Below, one piece after another: positions 30,133 to 37,723 of a stretch of 64,000 bases of DNA (its first letter is position 1; every line of letters begins with the position of its first letter). The position numbers and the translations under genes were made by a program. Below the pieces are notes generated by a model. The model saw only the letters and a list, made by a program, of their open reading frames with translations. It had not been told where the DNA came from and did no database searches. The stretch comes from Agromyces cavernae. Lineage in GTDB: Bacteria > Actinomycetota > Actinomycetes > Actinomycetales > Microbacteriaceae. The stretch lies in NCBI RefSeq assembly GCF_021044935.1, contig NZ_JAJNMP010000001.1, positions 1,054,001 to 1,118,000 of the forward strand, in the 5' to 3' direction.

Positions 30133-31242
30133 ATGGCGGGGGTGATCGGCTCGGTCGTTCGTGCCGTGACGACCTCCGCCGGCGTTCTCGCCCTGTCATT
30201 CGCAGCCTTCGTCGTCCCGGCGTCGGCGAGCGCCGAAGAGGCCACGACCCCGTCGAGCTCATCGCCCACCTCGGTCGCCGTGCCCTATCTCGGCACCGCG
30301 ACGATCGAGCCCGCCCAGGGGTGGCGCATCAGCGACTGCGCGGGGCCGGCAGCGGCATCCGATCTGGTCATCGCGTGCGACGAGGGCCGCATCATGCTGT
30401 CGGCGACCGAATACGATCCCGAGGCCGTGCCGGTCACCCTGCCGGTGTCGATGAGCAACGGCCGCACGTCGATGGTCTTCGAGTACCGGGTGACGCTCGC
30501 CGCTCCCGAGGCGCCGACGCTCGCCTCACGACGCGCACCCGGTCCGGTCGCGGCCGGATCGGTGCTGCTCGTGCCGATCAGCGACCTCGGGGTCGAGTGC
30601 ATCGTCTGCGCCGAGGGCGGCGCGCTCGCCGGGGTCGCCGTGCTCCCCGCCGAGGCGGGATCGCTCGCCGCGACACCCACGCATCTCGTGTTCCGCCCGG
30701 CGCGCGACTTCACGGGTGATGCCGAGCTCGTGGCCCGCTTCGCCGACGACTTCGGCACGTGGTCGACCGACGCGAAGGTCGTCGTGCCCGTCTACCGGCC
30801 GGGCCCCGAGGCGCTCATCGCGCAGAGCGTCTTCACGCCGCGCGACGCCGACGGATCGGCCACCGTCGACCTCGCGGCGCTCGCCTTCGCCTCCGACGGG
30901 GCCGAAGCGCACCTCGCCGGGTGCGGCGCGGCGATCCACGGCAGCGTGACGTGCGCCGCCGACGGTACCGCGCGCTACACGTCGGCGAACGATGTCGCGG
31001 TCGACCAGTTCAGCTTCCGCGTCGTCTCGGCCGACGGCGAGCAGGCGAGCGGTTCGGTCACCGTCGTCGGCGAGGCATCCGACCTGCCGCAGACGGGCCC
31101 GGTGCCGGTGCTGGGTTCCGGCAGTGACGACGGCGTCGCGACGCGGGTGGTGCCGCGCGTTCCCGTCGAACGCGAACAGACATCCCGCGGCGGCGTGTTC
31201 GCCCCGCTCATCGGCACACTCGATCGGGTCGGCGCGCGCTGA
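30133..31242 (+). CDS. secreted/cell-surface protein upstream of type VII ATPase
   Basis: A 369-residue exported protein. A Sec signal peptide covers residues 1-36, with cleavage likely after PASASA. The mature part contains three beta-rich segments that resemble Ig/cadherin-like repeats (about 45-130, 135-225, 230-320), with paired Cys in each. The tail (DLPQTGPVPVLGSG) resembles a sorting-type LPQTG motif but no membrane helix or basic tail follows, so sortase anchoring is not supported. It ends 22 bp before the EssC/EccC gene, with which it is probably cotranscribed; a role at the outer face of the secretion system is possible. Confidence 0.7.
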   Translation: MAGVIGSVVRAVTTSAGVLALSFAAFVVPASASAEEATTPSSSSPTSVAVPYLGTATIEPAQGWRISDCAGPAAASDLVIACDEGRIMLSATEYDPEAVPVTLPVSMSNGRTSMVFEYRVTLAAPEAPTLASRRAPGPVAAGSVLLVPISDLGVECIVCAEGGALAGVAVLPAEAGSLAATPTHLVFRPARDFTGDAELVARFADDFGTWSTDAKVVVPVYRPGPEALIAQSVFTPRDADGSATVDLAALAFASDGAEAHLAGCGAAIHGSVTCAADGTARYTSANDVAVDQFSFRVVSADGEQASGSVTVVGEASDLPQTGPVPVLGSGSDDGVATRVVPRVPVEREQTSRGGVFAPLIGTLDRVGAR

Positions 31243-31264
31243 GCGCTGAAGGAGGACGCAACGC

Positions 31265-34200
31265 ATGACGGTACGCATCACGGTCGACGATCCGGCCCGG
31301 AGCGCGAGCGGCTCGTGGCTGCTCGAGGTCGACGAGGCCACGACGGTCGGCGAGGCCGCCGAGTCGCTGGGCGTCCCCTCGACGCTGCTCGACCCGACGG
31401 CACCCGGCGATGCACCGCTCGGCGAGTCCACCGTGCTGTCGGGCGCGCGCCTGCCCGCCGACCGGCAGCGCACCGACCAGGTCGCGCCCGGCACCCTGCG
31501 CCTCGAAATCGTGGGTGGACCGTTCGCGGGGGAGTCGGTGCCGATCACCCGCGGCGCGACCCTCGCCATCGGTTCGGCGTCGAACGCGACGATCGCGATC
31601 GCGGACCCGTCGCTCGCGCCGCTGCATGCGACCCTCGCCGTGAGCCCGACCGCCGTCGGCGAGAACGGGCGCACCGCCCCGCTCACCGCGACGGTCACGC
31701 CGGCGGCTCCCGGGCTCCCGATCTGGGTGAACGGCGAAGCGGTCGAAGCGCCCGTCGATGTGGTGCCGGCCGACCTCCTGCAGCTCGGCAACAGCATGCT
31801 GCGCATCGGCGTCGCCCCCATGCCCGACGCCGACCTCACCCGCGACGCGCTCGGCGCCCGTGGGTTCAACCGACCCTCGCGCATCCGCCCGGCGCAGGAG
31901 CAGCCCGTCGTGCAGCTGCCCGGCGACAAGCCCGCCGACCCCGACCAGTCGCCCATGCCGTGGCTGTCGGCGATCATCCCCGTCGTGCTCGGCGTGACGA
32001 TGGCGATCGTCTTCGGCCGCGCGATCATGCTGCTCATGGCGGCCGCGAGCCCGATCATGGTAATCGGGTCGTTCATGGCGAACCGGCGCATGGCCAAGCG
32101 CAAGGGGCTGCAGACCGAGGGCCAGTGGATCGACGACGTGAAGGCCGCGGGGCGCCGCATCGCCGAGCTCGCCCGCATCCAGCGCATCGCGGCGTGGTAC
32201 CGGCTGCCCGACCCGGTCGTCGTCGCCGACATCGCCACGGCGCCGTCGGCGCGCCTCTGGGAGCGACGCCGCGGCGATGAAGACGCACTGCTGCTGCGTG
32301 TGGGCGTCACCGAGGTCGCGCTCGACGTGCGCTTCGAGGGCGGCGGCAAGGACCGCACGATCACGCCGCGCGTGGGCGTCACGCCGGTGCCGGTCGCCGC
32401 CGACCTGCGCAAGGGCGTCGTCGGCATCGCCGGACCCGCCGACGCGGCGCGCAGCGTCGCCCGGGCGATGCTGGCCTCGTTCGCGACGCTGCGCTCGCCG
32501 CGCGACGCGGAGATCATGATTCTCTGCGACGACGCCGATGCCGAGGCGTGGGCTTGGGCGCAGTGGCTGCCGCACGCACAGCCCGCGGGCCGCGTGCCGG
32601 CGATGTTCGGCAACACCGACGACTCGCGCCGCGAGCGCCTGCGCGAAGCCGCCGTCGCACTCGAGCTGCGCATGCGCGTGGCCGGCCAGCGCGGCGCCGA
32701 GGCGCCCGGCGATCTCGTCATCGTCGTCGACGGCGCGCGCGACCTGCGCATGCTCCCCGGCATGGTGCCGATTCTCGAGCACGGCACCGCCCACCACATC
32801 CACGTGATCGCACTCGACACCGAGCGGGCGCGACTGCCCGAAGAGGCGAAGAGCGTCGTCGTCATCGACGGGGCCGACGCGGCGCTCGCCAGGTTCGAGA
32901 CGGGTTCCGAGTATTTCCCGACGGTGCTGGTCGACGGGCTCTCGCTCGCGCGCGCCGAGCAGGTGGCCCGCAGCCTCTGCTCGATCCGGCACGTCAGCGG
33001 CGTGGGCGACGATGCGATGCTGCCGACGAGCGTGCGTATGGTCGACCTGCTGAAGATCGACCTCGACGACCCGTCGCACCTCGTGAAGCGCTGGCAGACC
33101 CAGCCGCGCAACACCTTCGTGGTCGTCGGCGCCAACGCCGACGGCGAGTTCGCGCTCGACATCTCGCGCGACGGCCCGCACGCGCTCGTCGCCGGCACGA
33201 CCGGCTCGGGCAAGTCGGAGTTCCTGCAGGCGCTCGTCGTGAGCCTCGCGATGGCGAACCGCCCCGACGCGTTGAACTTCGTGCTCGTCGACTACAAGGG
33301 CGGGTCCGCGTTCGCCGACTGCGAGCGGTTGCCGCACACGGTCGGCATGGTGACCAACCTCGATGCCCGCGAGACCGAACGTGCGCTCGCCTCGCTCGAC
33401 GCCGAACTGAAGCGCCGCGAGCGCGTGCTGCGCGACATGAACGCGAAGGACGTCGACGGGGCGTGGGCGAAGGACGCGGAGACCGCGGCGAAGCGCGGAC
33501 TCGCCCGCCTCATGATCGTCATCGACGAGTTCGCCGAGCTGCGCACCGAACTGCCCGAGTTCATCGACGGCCTCGTCCGCATCGCCCGCGTCGGCCGCTC
33601 GCTCGGCGTCAACCTCGTGCTCGCGACCCAGCGCCCCTCGGGCGTCGTGACGCCCGAGATGCAGTCCAACATCAACCTCAGGGTGGCGCTGCGCGTCACC
33701 GACCGGGCCGACTCGGCCGATGTGCTCGGATCGGGCGAGGCGGCGCTCATCAGCGCCGCGACGCCGGGCCGCGGCTACGTCCGCCTCGGGCCGTCGGCCG
33801 CCCCGCAGGGGTTCCAGACCGCGCGCGTCGCGGGCATCCGCCCCGGCGTTGCGCGCTCGGTCAAGCAGCTGCCGCGCAAGGCGCCGCTCGAGTGGTCCTC
33901 GCTCGGCTTCCCGGCGAAGTTCCCGGCCGCGGCCGCGACGCACGCCGCCAACACCGACCACGACGACACCGACCTGCGCGCCCTCGTGAACCTCATCACC
34001 GCGGCGACCCAGCAGCTCGGCATCGCGAAGAACCCGTCGCCGTGGCTGCTGCCGCTGCCCGCGGTGCTGCCCCTCGACCGGTTCGAGGACCAGCAGATCC
34101 CGCAGACCTCGATCGTGCTCGGCCTCGAGGACGTGCCGGGCGAGCAGTCCCAGCGCAGCCTCACCTGGGATGTCGCCGAGGGCTCGCACCTGCTGTTCCT

Positions 34201-35608
34201 CGGCGGTTCGATGTCGGGTCGCACGACCGCGCTGCGCACCTCGCTCGCCCAGGTCGTGCAGCAGTTCTCTCCGGCCGACCTGCACCTCTACGTCATCGAC
34301 TTCGGCAACGGCGCGCTGCTGCCGTTCGTCGACGCCCCGCACTGCGGCGCGGTCGTGACCCAGCTCGACGCCGACCGCCTGCCGCGGCTCATCCAGCGCC
34401 TGCTCGAGGAGCTCGGCCGGCGGCAGGCGATCCTCTCGGCGGCGGGCGTCGGCCACATCAGCGAGCAGCGCGCGCAGTCGGCTCCCGCCGAGGCGCTGCC
34501 CTACACGATCGTCGCCATGGACGGCTGGGAGCGCATGCTCTCGACGATGAACGCCGACCAGCTCATCACGTTCCGCGACCAGTTCATGCGCGTGCTCCGT
34601 GAGGGCCCGGCGGTCGGCGTGCGCGTGCTCATCACGGGCGACCGGGGCATCTCGGGCGACAAGATCACGTCGTTCATCGACGAGCAGTACGTGCTGCCGA
34701 TGCGCGACATCAGCGACTACCGCACCGCGGGAATCCTTGCGAAGGACATCCCGCTCGACCTCCCGCCGGGGCGCGTGCTCTACGGATCCGCCGGCAACGA
34801 GGCCCAGCTCGCGGTGCTCGTGCGCGACACCCGCGGAGAGGCGCAGACCACCGCGCTGCGCCGCACCGTCGAGCGGGTGCGCGACCACTTCGACCGCTTC
34901 CCGCAGCTCGCGGAGCTGCCGCGGCCGTTCCGTGTCGACCCGCTGCCGACGTATCTCGCGCTCACGGCGTCGTACGAACTGCCGCTCGGCGAGTCGGGTC
35001 CCGCCGAAGGCCCGGTCGTCGCGGTGGGCGGCGACCAGCTCTCGCGCTTCACGCTCGACTGGCCCGCCGAGGGCGGCTTCGTCGTCGCCGGCAGCCGCAA
35101 GTCGGGCAGGTCGTCGGCGCTCGCCGCGGTCGTGCACCAGCTCGCGTGGCGCAAGGAGCCCATCCTCGTCGTGTCGTCGCGCCAGTCGATCCTGACGGAT
35201 GTCGCAGCCGGGCACTCGATCCCCGTCATCGCCGCGGGCGACACGTCGCCGGCGCATCTCGACGACGTGCTCGACGGGCTCGGTGAACGGGTCACGGTCG
35301 TCGTCGACGATGCCGAGCAGTACAAGAACGCGCCGATCGAGCACGCCCTCACGGGCATCAAGCATCGCGCGACCTTCATCGTGTCGGCCGACACCGAGGC
35401 GGTGTCGACCCTGTTCGGCGGCCCGATCGTCGAGGCGAAGAAGTCGCGCCGCGCGCTCGTGCTGCGACCCGAGAGCGCCATCAACGGCACGCAGGTCGTC
35501 GGCTCGCCGATCCCGAAGTTCATGCTCGGCCGGGCGTCGGCGGGCGCGGGCGTGCTCACCACGGCGGCGGGGTGGCTGCCGGTGCGGGTCCCCGACATCC
35601 GCCAATGA
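31265..35608 (+). CDS. type VII secretion FtsK/SpoIIIE ATPase (EssC/EccC-like)
   Basis: A 1,447-residue membrane ATPase that drives type VII secretion. The first about 215 residues carry FHA-like beta domains (GATLAIGSASNATIAIADPSLAPLHATL), as in EssC of Firmicutes. Two membrane helices follow at about 235-275. Three FtsK-like ATPase domains come next: the first has an intact Walker A (GTTGSGKS near residue 648) and a Walker B (MIVIDEF near 756); the second (GGSMSGRTTAL near 977) and third (AGSRKSGRSSAL near 1,278) have degenerate P-loops, where effectors are thought to dock. RBS AAGGAGG precedes ATG. Genes for WXG100 substrates and a multi-toxin effector follow on the same strand. Confidence 0.93.
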   Translation: MTVRITVDDPARSASGSWLLEVDEATTVGEAAESLGVPSTLLDPTAPGDAPLGESTVLSGARLPADRQRTDQVAPGTLRLEIVGGPFAGESVPITRGATLAIGSASNATIAIADPSLAPLHATLAVSPTAVGENGRTAPLTATVTPAAPGLPIWVNGEAVEAPVDVVPADLLQLGNSMLRIGVAPMPDADLTRDALGARGFNRPSRIRPAQEQPVVQLPGDKPADPDQSPMPWLSAIIPVVLGVTMAIVFGRAIMLLMAAASPIMVIGSFMANRRMAKRKGLQTEGQWIDDVKAAGRRIAELARIQRIAAWYRLPDPVVVADIATAPSARLWERRRGDEDALLLRVGVTEVALDVRFEGGGKDRTITPRVGVTPVPVAADLRKGVVGIAGPADAARSVARAMLASFATLRSPRDAEIMILCDDADAEAWAWAQWLPHAQPAGRVPAMFGNTDDSRRERLREAAVALELRMRVAGQRGAEAPGDLVIVVDGARDLRMLPGMVPILEHGTAHHIHVIALDTERARLPEEAKSVVVIDGADAALARFETGSEYFPTVLVDGLSLARAEQVARSLCSIRHVSGVGDDAMLPTSVRMVDLLKIDLDDPSHLVKRWQTQPRNTFVVVGANADGEFALDISRDGPHALVAGTTGSGKSEFLQALVVSLAMANRPDALNFVLVDYKGGSAFADCERLPHTVGMVTNLDARETERALASLDAELKRRERVLRDMNAKDVDGAWAKDAETAAKRGLARLMIVIDEFAELRTELPEFIDGLVRIARVGRSLGVNLVLATQRPSGVVTPEMQSNINLRVALRVTDRADSADVLGSGEAALISAATPGRGYVRLGPSAAPQGFQTARVAGIRPGVARSVKQLPRKAPLEWSSLGFPAKFPAAAATHAANTDHDDTDLRALVNLITAATQQLGIAKNPSPWLLPLPAVLPLDRFEDQQIPQTSIVLGLEDVPGEQSQRSLTWDVAEGSHLLFLGGSMSGRTTALRTSLAQVVQQFSPADLHLYVIDFGNGALLPFVDAPHCGAVVTQLDADRLPRLIQRLLEELGRRQAILSAAGVGHISEQRAQSAPAEALPYTIVAMDGWERMLSTMNADQLITFRDQFMRVLREGPAVGVRVLITGDRGISGDKITSFIDEQYVLPMRDISDYRTAGILAKDIPLDLPPGRVLYGSAGNEAQLAVLVRDTRGEAQTTALRRTVERVRDHFDRFPQLAELPRPFRVDPLPTYLALTASYELPLGESGPAEGPVVAVGGDQLSRFTLDWPAEGGFVVAGSRKSGRSSALAAVVHQLAWRKEPILVVSSRQSILTDVAAGHSIPVIAAGDTSPAHLDDVLDGLGERVTVVVDDAEQYKNAPIEHALTGIKHRATFIVSADTEAVSTLFGGPIVEAKKSRRALVLRPESAINGTQVVGSPIPKFMLGRASAGAGVLTTAAGWLPVRVPDIRQ

Positions 35609-35684
35609 ACGCGTCGGATGACCCGTCGTAGACTTGGTGCCGTTGTGCGCGCCGCCCGCGCACCTCGACGAAGGGACGACATCA

Positions 35685-36311
35685 GTGGCTTCTGCGCGCT
35701 GCGCCTACTGCGACGCAACCCTTCAGCCGAACAGCATGTACTGCCTCGAATGCGGCCAGCTCATCCCGCAGGAGCCGGCACGTCCTCCGGTGCCGGCGCA
35801 GTTCGCGCGCCCCGCGGCCCCGGCCGCCGCCGAGGCTCCCGCGCCATCGGCGCCGCACCCCGCGTCGCGCATCGAGCCGGTGCCCCTGCCGGGCACGCTC
35901 CCGTGGCAGCAGCGCCCCGCAACGGCATCCGATACGCCCTCGGCGACGCGCCCTGAACCGCAGGCCGCTGCGGTGCCGGTCGAGCGCATCGAGCTCGCGT
36001 TCTCCACGGGCCAGCGCGTGATCGTCGGCGGCAGCGCCGTCATCGGCCGCAAGCCCGCCGACACCGCGCTCGCGATGGGGGTGCAGGCCATCGAGGTCGC
36101 CGACGACACCCGGTCGGTGTCGCGCGTGCACCTGTTCCTCGACCTCGCCGAGGGGGTCATCACGGTCGGCGACGCCGGTTCGAGCAACGGATCGGGCGTC
36201 GAGCGAAACGGTGCCGTGGCGCAGCTCGAGAGCGCCGGTACGCGCGTCGAGGTCGTGCCCGGTGACACGGTCTGGGTCGGCGACATCAGCTTCGCCATCC
36301 GCGCCGCCTGA
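35685..36311 (+). CDS. zinc-ribbon plus FHA domain protein
   Basis: A 208-residue cytosolic protein. Residues 5-25 form a zinc ribbon (CAYCDATLQPNSMYCLECG, two CxxC pairs). A Pro/Ala-rich linker leads to a C-terminal FHA domain (residues about 108-206: AVIGRKPADTALAM, TRSVSRVHLFLDL, DAGSSNGSGVERNG), with the SxxH and NG pair that bind phosphothreonine. FHA proteins are common partners in type VII loci, controlled by Ser/Thr kinases, but no kinase gene is in the window. Start GTG at 35685 has AAGGGA upstream. Confidence 0.9.
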   Translation: MASARCAYCDATLQPNSMYCLECGQLIPQEPARPPVPAQFARPAAPAAAEAPAPSAPHPASRIEPVPLPGTLPWQQRPATASDTPSATRPEPQAAAVPVERIELAFSTGQRVIVGGSAVIGRKPADTALAMGVQAIEVADDTRSVSRVHLFLDLAEGVITVGDAGSSNGSGVERNGAVAQLESAGTRVEVVPGDTVWVGDISFAIRAA

Positions 36312-36317
36312 CCGTGG

Positions 36318-36363
36318 GATGGGGAGGGCTCCCCATTCGACCGCCGGTGCCCGGTTGGTAGCG
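36318..36363 (+). promoter_or_regulatory. palindromic operator and promoter of WXG100 operon
   Basis: Palindrome ATGGGGAG-GG-CTCCCCAT (36318-36335), then 24 bases after CTCCCC a -10 element TAGCGT (36358-36363). The same palindrome-24-TAGNNT arrangement recurs at 44134-44179. Predicted transcript start is about 36370, before the RBS GGAGG of the first WXG100 gene. Confidence 0.72.
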
Positions 36364-36406
36364 TACTGAGCACACCCAAGATTCTCGTTGATCCACGGAG
36401 GAAACC

Positions 36407-36700
36407 ATGGCGGAGATCCGCGTCACTTCAGACTCCCTCGCCGGCGTCGCCGGGCAGCTCTCGAGCGGCTCGCAGTCGATCGAGTCGCAGCTGTCGAACC
36501 TGAAGTCGCTCGTCGAGGGCCTCATCTCGGGCGACTGGTCGGGCACCGCCTCGCAGAGCTTCAACGAGCTCTACTCGCAGTGGGACCAGGCGGGCCTGCA
36601 GCTGAAGGAGTCCCTCCAGGGCATCAGCGACCTGCTCAACCAGGCCGCGCTGTCGTACGAGGACAGCGAGAACGCGATCGCCGGCACGTTCAACGGCTGA
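36407..36700 (+). CDS. WXG100 family type VII substrate (EsxA-like)
   Basis: A 97-residue helical-hairpin protein. The turn motif is DWSG with Trp44 and Gly46, and the C-terminal secretion motif YxxxD/E is present as YEDSE (Tyr84 to Glu88). Such proteins are exported as dimers through the type VII channel and are both substrate and component. It is the first gene after the promoter with the palindrome; two further WXG100-like genes and the effector follow. RBS GGAGGAAACC directly before ATG. Confidence 0.95.
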   Translation: MAEIRVTSDSLAGVAGQLSSGSQSIESQLSNLKSLVEGLISGDWSGTASQSFNELYSQWDQAGLQLKESLQGISDLLNQAALSYEDSENAIAGTFNG

Positions 36701-36762
36701 CGGTTCAGACGGGTTCGGTCGGCGCGTGAGACGCGCCGGCCGAACGTTCTCGGAGGGGTGAG

Positions 36763-37392
36763 ATGGTCGCATTCAGGGTACGCGCCGCGGCGCTCAGCGA
36801 GGTCGCCGCACTGCTCGGCACCGTGATCTCGACGTTCGACACGAACCTGTCGACGGTCGACGGCGCGGTCAAGCGCACGGTCGACGTGAGCTGGAAGGGC
36901 GAAGACGCCGACAGCTTCTCCGAGGGCTGGGCGACGTTCATGACGACCGCCGGCTTCGTGCGCCAGTCGCTCGCGGCACTGCAGGCGGGCCTCATCGCCG
37001 CCGACGGCTCGTACACCCAGAACGAGAGCGGGGTGCAGCGCTCGTTCACGGGTCGCGCCCCCGCCGTGGCGGCCCTGCGGTCGTCGCAGGGCACGCTCGG
37101 AGCGCGCGTCGCCCGCGGTGAAGACCGAGCCGAAGACATGGCCGAGTTCTTCGGGCGCGATTACGCCGGCGACGACGAGGTCGAGCAGTTCGGCGGCGGC
37201 GCGATCGGCCGCCCGGGCGCCGGCCAGGGCACGAAGTCGGGTCCGGCCGACACCGACGGCGACGGCGACGACGATTCGATCGGCGAGGGCGTGTTCCTCA
37301 TCCCCGACGGCCCCGAGGGCGACCAGTTCCGCGGGGACGCCCCTGGCGAGGCATCCGCCGCCCTGATCGAAAGCGAGCGCAACGATGGCTGA
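36763..37392 (+). CDS. WXG100-like protein with C-terminal extension
   Basis: A 209-residue protein. Residues 1-100 are a WXG100 hairpin with turn SWKGED (Trp44, Gly46). The next about 110 residues are an Asp/Gly-rich, low-complexity tail. This may be a chaperone-like partner that pairs with the WXG domain of the effector, as LXG/Esx-type small proteins do. Its stop overlaps the start of the next WXG100 gene by 8 bp (37385-37392), indicating tight coupling. Confidence 0.85.
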   Translation: MVAFRVRAAALSEVAALLGTVISTFDTNLSTVDGAVKRTVDVSWKGEDADSFSEGWATFMTTAGFVRQSLAALQAGLIAADGSYTQNESGVQRSFTGRAPAVAALRSSQGTLGARVARGEDRAEDMAEFFGRDYAGDDEVEQFGGGAIGRPGAGQGTKSGPADTDGDGDDDSIGEGVFLIPDGPEGDQFRGDAPGEASAALIESERNDG

Positions 37393-37696
37393 ACAGCAGG
37401 CCGACACCGCCGAACTCAAGGCGCTCGCCGACACGCTCGGCGAGCTCGTGAGCTACTGCACGGCGCTGAAGCAGGGCGCTGCCGGCTTCGCATACATGCT
37501 TCCCGCCGAATGGCAGGGTCCTGCGATGGCGAACTTCCTCGGCATGTTCGAGAAATGGCAGCTCGGGGCCGAGGCGATGACGCTCGCGGCCGAGGGGCTG
37601 CAGGACCAGGTCTCGGGTGCGCACACGGCGTACACCGAGACGATCGAATCGTTGGACGAAGCGTGGTCGAAGCTCGCCGCGGCGTTGAACGGCTAG
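37385..37696 (+). CDS. WXG100-like protein (EsxB-like)
   Basis: A 103-residue helical-hairpin protein with turn motif EWQG (Trp43, Gly45) and two amphipathic helices. The C-terminal export signal is less clear (YTETIE). It probably forms a heterodimer with its neighbour or with the N-terminal helices of the effector, whose start is 27 bp downstream. Overlaps the preceding gene by 8 bp. Confidence 0.9.
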   Translation: MAEQQADTAELKALADTLGELVSYCTALKQGAAGFAYMLPAEWQGPAMANFLGMFEKWQLGAEAMTLAAEGLQDQVSGAHTAYTETIESLDEAWSKLAAALNG

Positions 37697-37723
37697 ACGG
37701 CTTCGACGAAGGAAGGAACCACG

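Noticed and set aside
30133..31242. LPQTG-like tail considered as a sortase signal
   Set aside because: The sequence is DLPQTGPVP about 48 residues from the end, and no hydrophobic helix or basic tail follows.
31208..35605. A 1,465-codon open frame antisense to the type VII ATPase
   Set aside because: It covers almost exactly the sense gene, has biased composition (Arg, His, Asp, Val) and no recognisable motif, while the sense frame has full FtsK domains.
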